Assembly: GCF_900090045.1 (NCBI RefSeq)
Contig: NC_041784.1
Span: 999,501-1,063,500 of the forward strand
Length of the DNA: 64,000 nucleotides
Origin: Plasmodium malariae
Taxonomy: Eukaryota > Apicomplexa > Aconoidasida > Haemosporida > Plasmodiidae
Direction: 5' to 3'
A program made the translations under genes and the position numbers. The notes under the pieces were generated by a model, which saw only the letters and a program-made list of their open reading frames with translations, was not told where the DNA came from and searched no databases. This document shows positions 12,730 through 23,100 of this stretch, piece by piece. Each line of letters begins with the position of its first letter. The stretch's first letter is position 1.

Positions 12730-13194
12730 CTATTTTTTTTTTTTTTTTTTTTTTTTTGTTCTTTATTTTTTTCTTTATTTTTTCTTTATATATGTTTACA
12801 TTTTTTTTGTTCTGTTTTTAGTGTAAAAAATACACATTTAACTCAATCCCACTTTTACCCAATGTGAAGTCTTTTTTCTTTTTTGTCTGATTGGTTGAAA
12901 CAAAACAATGAAAAATATAAAAAAGAAGAATTAAAAAAGCATAAGATAACAAATTAAAATGCTAAAATAGAATTATCAATGTTTTAACAATTGTCAAATG
13001 GTAACCATCTCAAATGATGGTAAATAAAAAAGGAAAAAAAAAAAAAAAAAAAAAAAGAGCAAAAATAAAGCAAGCGTAAGCATACCAATGTACTTGTACG
13101 AATAGCGTCTTTGCCTGTGTTTTCTTTTTTTTACGTGTATAAAATAAATTACCTCACTTTTGTTTTTTTGAGTTTGTCTTTGCCTTTGTTTTTG

Positions 13195-13357
13195 TAATAC
13201 TTCGTTTATTTTTGTAATATTTCGTTTATTTTTGTAATATTTCGTTTATTTTTGTAATATTTCGTTTATTTTTGTAATATTTCGTTTATTTTTGTAATAT
13301 TTCGTTTATTTTTGTAATATTTCGTTTATTTTTGTAATATTTCGTTTATTTTTGTAA
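13195..13357. repeat. 20-bp minisatellite upstream of the 13.4-kb gene
   Basis: About eight nearly perfect copies of a 20-bp unit (tttgtaatatttcgtttatt) end some 40 bases before the start codon of the next gene, so they probably lie in its 5' leader. Confidence 0.95.
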
Positions 13358-13394
13358 TTATTTTTGTTTTGTTTTGTTTTGTTTTTCTATCAAA

Positions 13395-14682
13395 ATGACA
13401 ACTAGCCAAAGCACTGCAATTTTTGGAAGCGATTTACAAACGTTCATAGTCACTAAGTATGACCCCTTACTAACTATTGTGAAGGAGTTAAATGATAAAT
13501 TACAGAATTCGGAAAAAGGTAAAAACACAAATGAAAATATTTATAAAATGTTGGTAGTGTAACCAGTCCATTGTTCCCATTCATCACTTACCCCTCTTCC
13601 AGCTCTTCTTTTACCTCTCCACCTTTACCTCTCTACCTTTACCTCTCCACCTTTACCTCTCCACCTTTACCACTCCACCTGTATCACTCCACCTTTACCT
13701 CTCCACCTGTATCACTCCACCTTTACCTCTCCACATGTACCACTCCACATGTACCACTCCACATGTACCACTCCACATGTACCACTCCATGTTTGCCCTC
13801 ATTTCAACTCTCAGACAAGTATCGCTTAGAAAAGAGATTGATAAGATTAGAAAAGCAGATGCTAGTATTGCTAGACAAACTAGAAGTAACTGACATACCA
13901 GTTGATCTCGAGTTAAAAGAAAAAAAAGAAGAACAAAGGAAAAATCAAAAAATCGAAAATGAAGAGAATTTATTAGCTCCTTGGCTTTTCTCTTGCCAGT
14001 TAGGAACACCATTATCTTCATTACAAGTACTACTAGAATTTACAGTACAGAACACAATAGAATTAAATGTTAAACTATGGAAACGAGAGGATGATATGTG
14101 GATAAACTTTTTAGAAATTATGTCTTCTAATGCTAAAAATTATTTACCAGATTCATTAAATTTGATTGAATTAAGAAAAGCTACAAGAAAGTGTTTATTA
14201 AATTTATGTACAAGTGAAATTTTAATAGTATTACGAAATGTGCCAGGAAAATCTCAAGCTGTTTATAACACTACTACAATGACCTTAGTTGCAATTTTAG
14301 CTTCTGCAGTTTATGAAGCGTGGAAAAGGATTGAGCTCACTGACCCCGTTTCCCTCGGTAGAATAGTTCTTGTGTTAGACGGTATGTGCGGGAGGAATTT
14401 TACCTGTGTATATCTGTGTAGCTATGCCTTCATCAATTTATTATTGTTATTTTATCATTTTATTTTAATATTTTTTAATCCTTCATTACATTTTTTTTTT
14501 TTTTTTTTTTTATGCCGTATTTTTCTGAACAGTTCACCTTTTTTTATCACTCCATTTTTATCACTCCATTTTTACCGCTTCCTTTTTGCCGCTTCCTTTT
14601 TGTCGCCTTATTTTTAGGGGAAGACGTTGGATCGAGGCTAAGAGCAGGAAACAAAAAGCTGAAAATAGAGCCATTGAATTAA
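13395..14682 (+). CDS. Conserved protein of unknown function, three exons
   Basis: Exons are 13395-13518, 13815-14381 and 14618-14682. Donors are GTAAAA and GTATGT, acceptors ctctcag and atttttag, and the phases (1 and 1) join cleanly to give 251 residues. I recognise no family. The N-terminal quarter is helical and charged, with a probable coiled coil running from NDKLQNSEKDKYRLEKRL through RLEKQMLVLLDKLE. A globular helical part follows (LAPWLFSCQLGTPLSSLQVL, KCLLNLCTSEILIVLRNVPG) and a short basic tail ends NKKLKIEPLN. There is no signal peptide or membrane segment. Intron 1 is a pyrimidine-rich repeat that happens to be open in the exon-2 frame, so an unspliced reading is misleading. The protein is well ordered for Plasmodium, with no asparagine runs, which suggests conservation. 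Confidence 0.75.
13617..13795. repeat. Pyrimidine-rich repeat filling intron 1
   Basis: Imperfect 12- to 13-bp units (tttacctctccac, tgtatcactccac, atgtaccactccac) fill most of the first intron of the 13.4-kb gene, up to its acceptor. It is strongly C/T-biased on the sense strand, so it may act as an extended polypyrimidine tract. Confidence 0.85.
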
Positions 14683-15612
14683 AAGTTTATTTTAATAAAG
14701 CAATTTCCCTTTTCTGCGCATTTTAATTTTTTAAAAGTTATTTAAAAAAAAAAAAAAAAAGAAGAAAAAGAAAAAGAAAAAGAAAAAGAAAAAGAAAAAA
14801 GAAGAAGAAGAAGAAGAAGAAGAAGAAAAAAAGAAGAAAAAGAAAAAGAAAGAAAAAGAAAAAGAAAAAGAAAAAGAAAGAAAAAGAAAAAGAAAAAGAA
14901 AAAGAAAAAGAAAGAAAAAGACGAAGTAACAAAAATAAAAAAAAAAAGTGTGTATTTTTTTTTTTTCGTTTTACAGAAATTTATGCACACATTTTTACCT
15001 CAGATAAACTTGTGAATGTGTATGATCACACACATGTATGTGTAAGTGGGCCGTACTTATATATGTATGTGCAGATAGACGGACTTGGATCTTTTCCTGT
15101 GCACAGACAGATTTTTTTTTTATATTTATTTCTCAGTTATTGCATGTTTTTTATTGTTCTCAGTTATTTTTTCCCTCTTTGATTTTTGCGTTTTTGCATT
15201 TGCTCATTGTTTCCTCTTTGCTTTCTTTTTTTTTTTTTTTTTTTTTATTTTGTCCTCCGCTTTACATATCTTCAGCTCTTTTATTTTATTTTATTTTATT
15301 TTTTGTCACTGATAGCATGATTAGCAAAACTTTTTTTTATTTCGTTCAAGCAAACGTTTAACGAGTTTGGTAACACATTTTAAATGGGAATTTTCTTTCT
15401 TATTGTAAAAATATGAACCGTGCATAATTTTTTATAACAATTATGAACATGTGCATAAAAATTTTCCTTTTTTGAGCGCACATATTATTTTTTTTTTTTA
15501 TATATTTATTTTGCGCCTTTTTCCCACTTTTTGATAGCATTGTGTGTAACGTGGGCAGCACATATACAGTTTATACATTTCTTGTTGCTGCCTATCTTGG
15601 GGAAACGTGGCT
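14683..15612. other. Convergent gap with polypurine tract
   Basis: No gene seen. It contains the 3' ends of the two convergent neighbours, a long polypurine tract (about 14744-14930), and T-rich sequence with a tttta repeat near 15278-15302. Confidence 0.6.
14744..14930. repeat. (GAAAAA)n / (GAA)n polypurine tract
   Basis: An almost uninterrupted run of about 185 purines on the plus strand, made of gaaaaa hexamers with a central gaa-triplet block. The complement is read as poly-Phe/Leu/Ser ORFs that are not genes. Confidence 0.9.
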
Positions 15613-16428
15613 TCATACTATGAACAACTGAAAATTGGAAATACCCCACGAAATGTCATTCGGATCATCTTTTTGAATGTTAGTACCAAACTCAACAATC
15701 AATTTGCTCGAATTGTGAGGTATAATAACATCAATTAATGAAAAAAATTTGGATTCTCCAGTAGAATTTCCACAAATATTTATAGAGTTTTCTTTATTAA
15801 CTTGTGAATGTGTATCAGTCCAAACATAAAAAAGATCTTCTTTTTCATCCCTTCCAATTTTCAAATAAGCTGTTTGATTATTCCAATTGTCAATAAAATG
15901 AAAATTACATTTAATACGTATTTGAGTATGACTAGGAATATTTTCAAAAGTTTTATAAATTCGTCCCTTAGACAGTTTACCATAACCACCTAATAAATGT
16001 ATTCCACCACATATAGACGTAAAATTATCAAAATTTTCACCTGACCATCCTTTTGTATTTGAGCTATTTGCAAAATTTTCGTGTACAACCAACTGAAATT
16101 GAGAAATACTCCTAATTTTTAAATTTCCTTCAATATTTAACACTTTAACAGATAAATCGGGGTTCAGAAAATTTAAATTATCATGTTCATCAATACTTAT
16201 CAATGGTTTATTTTTTTTACTTATCATAAATTCATTTTGCGCATTTAGTCCTAACTTGTATTCCGTTCCTTCACTCCAAAATGTTATTCCGTTCTCTCTA
16301 TTATCTTTTGACGATATTTGTAAGTTTGCCACTGTTAAGCTCCCTTTTACGGATATGTCGTTTTCGGTCTGTACTCCCTTGTTCAAAAGGAGGGCAACAA
16401 CAGAGAAAAAGAGCAGCAGCATTGGCAT
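15613..16428 (-). CDS. Secreted protein of unknown function
   Basis: Single exon, 271 residues. The N-terminus is a good signal peptide (MPMLLLFFSVVALLLNKG), with a probable cleavage near residues 18-22 and no later membrane segment or GPI-type tail. The mature part looks like beta-sandwich: a first segment of alternating beta strands (SVKGSLTVANLQISSKD), then a domain with ICGGIHLLGGYGKLSKG, an aromatic core RIKCNFHFIDNWNNQTAYLK and a closing WGISNFQLFIV. The FHFIDxWxNxTAYxK pattern recalls extracellular domains I have seen in ciliate and apicomplexan surface proteins, but I cannot name the family. Two cysteines follow the same half. It is probably secreted or lumenal in the parasite; stage and role are unknown. 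The start is supported by the signal peptide, with a second Met two codons in. Confidence 0.8.
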   Translation of the reverse strand: MPMLLLFFSVVALLLNKGVQTENDISVKGSLTVANLQISSKDNRENGITFWSEGTEYKLGLNAQNEFMISKKNKPLISIDEHDNLNFLNPDLSVKVLNIEGNLKIRSISQFQLVVHENFANSSNTKGWSGENFDNFTSICGGIHLLGGYGKLSKGRIYKTFENIPSHTQIRIKCNFHFIDNWNNQTAYLKIGRDEKEDLFYVWTDTHSQVNKENSINICGNSTGESKFFSLIDVIIPHNSSKLIVEFGTNIQKDDPNDISWGISNFQLFIV

Positions 16429-16498
16429 GCTTATCGGCGGTTAGCGGGGATTGGCAGCAGATGTTACTCCAAAAAATTAATGCAAAAATTATGAATAT

Positions 16499-16738
16499 AA
16501 AATGCAAAAAATAAGGTGCTTACAATATAAAATGCAAAAAATAAGGTGCTTACAATATAAAATGCAAAAAATAAGGTGCTTACAATATAAAATGCAAAAA
16601 ATAAGGTGCTTACAATATAAAATGCAAAAATAAGGTGCTTACAATATAAAATGCAAAAAATAAGGTGCTTACAATATAAAATATAAAAAATAAGGAGCTT
16701 ACAATATAAAATATAAAAAATAAGGAGCTTAGAATAAA
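16499..16738. repeat. 30-bp minisatellite
   Basis: Eight copies of a 30-bp unit (aatgcaaaaaataaggtgct followed by tacaatataa), with the last two copies diverged. It starts about 70 bases upstream of the secreted-protein start codon, so it is in its promoter or 5' leader. Unit length divisible by three keeps one minus-strand frame open (spurious ORF). Confidence 0.95.
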
Positions 16739-17552
16739 AAATCAAAAGATTTAGCAGCGGACGGAAATGCTCCCGAAATGACCCCCCAAAATAGCAGTCC
16801 TAGTTTTAACTCAAATTAAGCCTAAAATCAGAGAGGTACGAATGAAGTGTATTTGAAAAATTTTAATTACAAAACATGAAAAATTAAAAAAAAAAAATAA
16901 AATACACGTATGTACATATGCACACATATACATATACGTAAGCTATACGTGCCACTCTTCGCTCTTCTGACCAAACGTAGCTTAAGGTGTATTTACACCC
17001 CTGGGCTTTAAATGTAATACTCCTCATTTCGAATTTTGCAAATTCGTCAGTTATGTATGCACACTTTTACATTTCCAAAATTGTACATTTGTAAATGTAC
17101 ATGTACGTGTATACATGTGTAGGTAAAAAAGTCCTTTAACTGCTTGTGTGTGTACGTCTTTTTTTTTTTTTTTTTCTTTTTTTTTAAAACAGAGCAAAAA
17201 ACTGAAACGTACATGTAACAGTTCGAAGCGCTCGTTCTAATTAAGTAAAGAAAGTGGGCTACAATATCATACTATACTATATTCCGCAAAAATGAGATGA
17301 ATCATATTCCATGTAAAAAAAAGAAAAAAAAAAAAAAAAATACAATACAATACAATAAACGTTTTATCGTATCTCTAAACATTTATGTCTTTTTCATATA
17401 TTTATGCTGACTATAATGGGACATATTTCAAAAAAAAAAAAGAAAAAAAAAAAAAAAGAAAAACTAGCCATAATTTGTTCATATTCTTTATTTCCCCTAA
17501 AATGGAACTTTCGTAAAAAAAAAGAAATACGGGATGTGAAACAACGAAAAAT

Positions 17553-17699
17553 TGGGTAAAAAATTGGGTAAAAAATTGGGTAAAAAACTGGGTAAAAAAT
17601 TGGGTAAAAAATTGGGTAAAAAACTGGGTAAAAAATTGGGTAAAAAATTGGGTAAAAAACTGGGTAAAAAATTGGGTAAAAAATTGGGTAAAAAACTGG
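17553..17699. repeat. 12-bp repeat with 36-bp higher order
   Basis: About twelve copies of a 12-bp unit (aattgggtaaaa), with every third copy carrying cTG in place of tTG, which gives a 36-bp higher-order period. It lies between the secreted-protein and AKAP7-like genes. Confidence 0.9.
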
Positions 17700-17873
17700 A
17701 TGAAATATAAAACAGAATAAAACATAAAATGGAATAAAAGCAGAATAAAACTTGGATTAAACATCCCCAAAATGTATAGCAACACTTATACGAATGCAAC
17801 CCATTTATGCTCACACAGGTTGAGTAGGAAGGGCGCACATCATATCCTTGTCATCCCAAAGAAAAACTTCAAA

Positions 17874-18764
17874 TTATGAAAGATTACATTCTTCTAGTAT
17901 TTTATAGTATAGTGTTGATGAATCTATGTCCATTTCAAGAAATTGAATTTTGGTTGGCAATAAATGTTCGCTCATTAATTTTGTTAAATTGAAGTCTGAA
18001 TAATAATCTGGAAAAATTTGTGGTTTTTTGTTCATATATATTTTTTTCATGTACGAGTTTTTCATTATAGTCAAATGTGGAGTAATCTGTTCTTCTGAAC
18101 TATTTATTTTATGCATATCTTCATTTTGTTTTATCCCCTGTTTGTTATTCTTTTTGCTCTTTTTGTCATCCCTCTTGCTTTTCTTACTATTACATATAAT
18201 TTTTATATCTCTTTTTTCAAAAGACTCTTTTAAAATTTTGATAAGATCTATTATATAGTTTTTGCTCTCATCTTTTAAACTAACATATAAGACATCATTA
18301 CGAAATGTTTCTAATTTATCAAAACAGATATTCATTTGATTCATTTTCTTAATTCCTTTCATAGCTTCATGAAAAGCTTTTCTGGATTCTTCCAATTCCG
18401 ATTTTTTAATATATAAAATTAAAAGAGAAATATGAAATTTATTTTGTTCTACTATACATTCTTTTAACATTTCATATTTTGTAATAACATGATTTTGTAT
18501 TTTCACTAATTCTTCTGTTACTACTTTATTATTGTTTAGAGGAATGCATACAAAACAATTCGGCCTCACATGGCTCATTTTGTTGTGCTGCAGTGTGTAC
18601 AACCTAGATTTCGTATTGCTAATAATATTGTGGTTATCATTACAATACTTAGAATAGTACTCATAATGATAACTGTAATGATTATCATTACTATAGTGAT
18701 AATCGCTTCTAATGAAAACTCGATATAAGCTAAAACACCGGTAAATGCTTCTTCTTATGTTCAT
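17874..18764 (-). CDS. AKAP7-like 2H phosphoesterase (AKAL-type)
   Basis: Protein with the 2H-phosphoesterase/LigT fold found in the central domain of AKAP7 and in 2'-5' RNA ligase-like proteins. Both signature tripeptides are present, HIS at residues 111-113 and HLT at 230-232. In active family members the paired histidines cut 2',3'-cyclic or 2'-5' phosphodiesters. A P. falciparum AKAP-like protein of this kind has been described as a PKA-related anchoring candidate. The ORF is 296 residues. The first 62 are a poorly ordered Tyr/His/Asn/Ser stretch, so translation may instead start at Met63 (18578), giving 234 residues and matching the family start (VRPNCFVCIPL). A lysine-rich insert at 193-215 separates the halves. 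Substrate and PKA binding cannot be judged from sequence. Confidence 0.8.
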   Translation of the reverse strand: MNIRRSIYRCFSLYRVFIRSDYHYSNDNHYSYHYEYYSKYCNDNHNIISNTKSRLYTLQHNKMSHVRPNCFVCIPLNNNKVVTEELVKIQNHVITKYEMLKECIVEQNKFHISLLILYIKKSELEESRKAFHEAMKGIKKMNQMNICFDKLETFRNDVLYVSLKDESKNYIIDLIKILKESFEKRDIKIICNSKKSKRDDKKSKKNNKQGIKQNEDMHKINSSEEQITPHLTIMKNSYMKKIYMNKKPQIFPDYYSDFNLTKLMSEHLLPTKIQFLEMDIDSSTLYYKILEECNLS

Positions 18765-19118
18765 TTAGCAGTTCTTTATGCACACACGTTATTCCGAATG
18801 GGTAAAATGGGAAAATATGGAAAACATGAGATAAAAAAAAAAAGGAAAAAAAAAATGAACTATAAAAATGAAATAAAAAAATGAACTATAAAAATGAAAT
18901 AAAAAAAAAGAGAATAGTTCCTTCTCCTTCAGGTCACTACACTCAGCTAGCCATTTCGACTGTAAGAAAAATAGAAAACTAAGCAATCCGTTAACACAAC
19001 TCTATGAATGAGGCAGGAGCTCATCATAGCTCCATATTTCTACTCTTATGCAAAGGAAGTGCCCTAAATTTGTATACACAGATGTAAACACTTAATCCTT
19101 AATCCCTCATACGTACAC

Positions 19119-19164
<46 letters not shown>

Positions 19165-19434
19165 GAATGTGTACACTTATTTATGCATACGTATGTATAT
19201 ACATCTACGCTCATATAAGTATGCGTACGCCCCGCTCTTAAGGAATGACAAACAAATTTTAAGTATTTCAAAATTATAATGGCAAACAAAAAAATGCACA
19301 CTTATGGCATAAAACCCTTCTCTTTTCTACTATCACGAAATTTTAAGAAAGCTCGCATAAAAAAGGAGTTCCACTATTTTTGCTCTTAATCGTTGCACAC
19401 TGTTTTTCCTAATTTTGTCAAAATTAGGGCATAA

Positions 19435-19550
19435 AATGGAAAGAATAGTAGCAAAAATGGAAAGAATAGTAGCAAAAAATGGAAAGAATAGTAGCAAAAA
19501 ATGGAAAGAATAGTAGCAAAAAATGGAAAGAATAGTAGCAAAAATGGAAA
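19435..19550. repeat. 21/22-bp minisatellite
   Basis: About five copies of aaaatggaaagaatagtagc plus one or two A residues. Confidence 0.85.
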
Positions 19551-19924
19551 GAAGGTTGGCAAAAATAGTAGCAAAAAAATTGGCAAAAATATTAACAAAA
19601 AAATTGGCAAAAAAATGGTCAAATTAGCGGAAAAACGGAAGAAATAAAGAGGAAGCAATTCTTCCCATATGCACAAACATCCCTGTGTACAACTACAAAT
19701 CGCACTCAATTTTTACGACGCTGTAATTTCAAAGGCGATATAAAAATATGAGCATGAGGAAGAAGAGTAGGTATCATGTAAGTGAGTGCTTTTCCTGCTC
19801 TGTGTATGTAGCACGTAGGTGAAAAGATATCGAATGGATCGTGAAAAAATGCTGAAAAGATGTTAAAATGCTAATACAGTGTTAATAAAATGCTGGAATA
19901 ATACTGAAACAATGCTAAAAAAAG

Positions 19925-20085
19925 AATAAAATAAGGCTAAAAACAGTTTGAACAAATTCGAAAAACAGTTTGAACAAATGCTAAAAACAGTTTGAACAAA
20001 TGCTAAAAACAGTTTGAACAAATGCTAAAAACAGTTTGAACAAATGCTAAAAACAGGCTGAACAAATGCAAAAAACAGGCTGAAC
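19925..20085. repeat. 22-bp minisatellite upstream of the 20.1-kb gene
   Basis: About seven copies of a 22-bp unit (aaaaacagtttgaacaaatg plus ct), degenerating at the 3' end where gtttg becomes ggctg. It ends about 60 bases before the start codon. Confidence 0.9.
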
Positions 20086-20147
20086 AATGTCAACTTCATT
20101 TTCATCCGCTTGCTTACCTGCCCTTATATTCTGAACGAGTAACCAGT

Positions 20148-23100
20148 ATGCTCCTTCCATCGATATACCGCTACTGTGCAGAGAAGAAAATTTATAGGTT
20201 TATCAGAACAGCTGCCTTAAATAACAAAATAAATATCACAGGGGGGGATGGGGCAAAAAAAAAAAAAAAAAAATTAAGCTCAAAAACTACTAAATATATT
20301 AATTATCTTTTTCTGAAAAGGAAAAAAGTAGAAGAACAAATACGTTTTAATAATATAAAAAGGAAACAACTAAAAGATATATCAACTCCATTTCATGTTA
20401 TTTATAAAATTAAAAATAATCAATTACAGCTGGTGAAGAAATATCCCCATTTGGAAAATTCTTGTAAGCAGAATGAAGCAGAACAACAGCTCATCAGTGA
20501 TAAAAATGGACCAACCAGTGGTCATTTAAGAAATGCGGGTACTAAGTCTAACCAAATTTATTATGTCAAAGATAAAGGAAAAAATGCAAATAAGTATTTG
20601 CAGATTGACACTAATATGAATATAGAAAAGAATGTAATACTAACAGTGATGCACACAGATAGAAACGTACTTCATAAGGGTAAAGACAAGCTTTTTGATA
20701 AGTACACAAAGGAGTGTACATTTTATCCTTGTGATAATATTAGAGCAAACAAAAAATGGAGCAATTTAAAAAGTATGAATAGCATTAATAATATTATCGA
20801 AATAAGAAAAAATAAAGACATAAACAATTTGTACTTGATAACAAGTTTAATAAATATATATCATGAAAATGGTTACAACTATTTAGTTCTAAATGTAATG
20901 AAACAGCTAAAATATTTGCAGTACTATATGAATATTAGACAACTAAGTCTAATCATGTATAATTTGTACAAATTTTATTTTATAAGTATCATAAGGAACA
21001 TATTTTCAAAGGACGATATGGCAAATATGGACGCCTATTTCGATTCGTTTTACGTGTTGGACGACCACGTGTTCCGGCGTAGTGTAAGTAGTAGCAGTGT
21101 AAGTAGTAACAGTGTAAGTAGTAACAGTGTAAGTAGTAACAGTGTAAGTAGTAACAGTGTAAGTAGTAACAGTGTAAGTAGTAACAGTGTAAGTAGTAAC
21201 AGTGTAAGTAGTAACAGTGTAAGTAGTAGCAGTGTAAGCAGTAACAGTGTAAGTAGTAGCAGGGGTAGCGGTGGCGATCACATGAGGTACGCCATGGTCG
21301 AGCCCAGCTTGATAAGGGCGTTTCTCATATCGTTGGTCAGCAACCTGAAGAAGGATTTACATGACGAAAAGGATATGAATGTGTTGAGCAAAATAATTTT
21401 CGTTTTTTCCTTTTTCCATGTCCATGATAAACAATTGTATGAGATGTTAATTGACAGAATTTTAAAAAGTGTTCACATAAAGAGTAATCATAAAATTAAT
21501 TATTTTTCCTTAATATCCTTGGCTTTTGAAAAGCTAAATTTATACTACTCCAAAATTTCCTTTATACATTCTTATATTATTACAAAGAAAATGAAAAAAT
21601 TGACAAAAACAGCACAAACATTTTTTATGACCAATAAATATAAAAGAAAAAAATTAAAACAAGTCAACTTATTTGATGTACATAAAAAAAAAAAAAAAAT
21701 TTCTCTAATTCATCTGAAGGATTTACTCACCTATATGTACGTAATGAACAGAAATAATCTAAAGAACAATAAATTTGTTCTCACCTTATTAAATTATGCT
21801 AGTTGCTACTTCAACCAAAGTAGGGCAAGTGGACAAGCCACTTGCTATAAGTACTCATACTCTCAGAGTGTTAGCACCATTAGCCACACTAGTGGTATTT
21901 GCAGGGTTTACCCTACGAGTGTGCTATCCTCAAAGGATGAACGCATAACAGCAAATGGTGTACGCAATAACTGCTTGATGTATTTTACAAGTTTGAAAAA
22001 TAATAATTTTAAGTGTACCCGAGATGACGATTTGAAAAGGGAAAAAAGAAAAACGATGTTGTTCTCATACAGTAATATGATTCTCAAAAGTAATACGAAA
22101 AATAAAAAATTAAATAAATTTTTAGCCCTCTATTCGTTATATAAAATAAATAAAAATACTCATCGTAGTAATTTACCAAAGGGTTACTACACAAACTGCA
22201 TTTCGTTAGCTGAGCAAAGGGATGTAGGTGCGAGGGGTATCTATGCAATAGATAGTAACGTAACTGGTATTGACGTAACTGGTATTGACGTAACTGGTAT
22301 TGACGTAACTGGTATTGACGTAACTGGTATTGACGTAACTGGTATTGACGTAACTGGTAGTAACGTAACTGGTAGTAATGTAACTGGTAGTAACGTAACT
22401 GGTAGTAACGTCAGTGGTAGCGATATTACCGCCGGTGGGGGCTTCACTACATTGCAGAGGGCAGAACTGGACGATGGAAGAATGATGCGTGGAAGGATGG
22501 CTCATGCTGATTCTGCTCAATGTGTATCCATAAACAGGGGAGATAAATGTTCTTCCACAAGACAAAGGGGAAATTGCGAAGAAAACGTAGATCGAACTGC
22601 GCAAAAAGGGGGATATATCAGTACTGTTGTTGGTGGTTCTACTGAAAATTATGGTAGTGTTAGTGGTTCCGTTGCTTACCGGGGGAACTTCCCCGCACGT
22701 GAGAAGAAGGACGGTGTTATGATTACAGGTAAACCGTTCATAAATTGCTACAACATTAATTTATTTTCTCTTACATTAGTGTTGCATCATTTGGTGCATT
22801 ATGATTATCTATATTTAAAAAAAGTTGAAGCTTTCAATAGTTTAGTTAAGTTATACTTAGATCTAATAAGAAGTACGAAATTACGAAATATGCATTATTT
22901 TTACACTTATCGAATTATTGAAATTAATAGAAAGATAAATATTTTTAATAATTTTATTATCAAATTATTATATTCCTCCATTTTGTTTAAATGTAGCACT
23001 GACAATCTTTTTAACAAGTCAATCATTCTCAGTTTTTACGCACATAATGTTTGTTTCTATTTGATTATGTTATATGAACAATTAGTAAAAAGCAAAATAA

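Larger units (their letters stand above)
11010..13394. other. Divergent upstream region between CPSF1 and the 13.4-kb gene
   Basis: 2.4 kb without a convincing gene. It holds a gtatgtat-type microsatellite (about 11107-11265), gaaat/gaaac pentamers (about 11833-11997), a poly-T tract of nearly 90 bases broken by a single tcta (about 12672-12757), poly-A near 13029-13057 and a 20-bp minisatellite. Both flanking genes are transcribed away from it, so it should contain two promoters. Confidence 0.6.
16429..17873. other. Gap upstream of the secreted-protein gene
   Basis: No gene seen. It holds two minisatellites (listed separately), T/A homopolymers near 17160-17186 and 17440-17460, and otherwise AT-rich sequence. 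It should contain the promoter of the secreted-protein gene and the 3' region of the AKAP7-like gene. Confidence 0.6.
18765..20147. other. Divergent upstream region with repeats
   Basis: No gene seen. It holds A-rich gaactataaaaatgaaat repeats (about 18835-18912), an (AT)n tract (about 19116-19163), a 21-bp repeat (about 19435-19550) and a 22-bp repeat (about 19925-20085). It should hold promoters for the AKAP7-like gene (-) and the 20.1-kb gene (+). Confidence 0.6.

Noticed and set aside
12593..12867. Poly-Phe ORFs over the long T tract
   Set aside because: Homopolymer translation only.
21006..21281. Antisense ORF of TVTTY repeats opposite the SVSSN array (and a similar one at 22206-22604)
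   Set aside because: Shadow of an in-frame coding repeat; the sense ORF spans 1573 residues.
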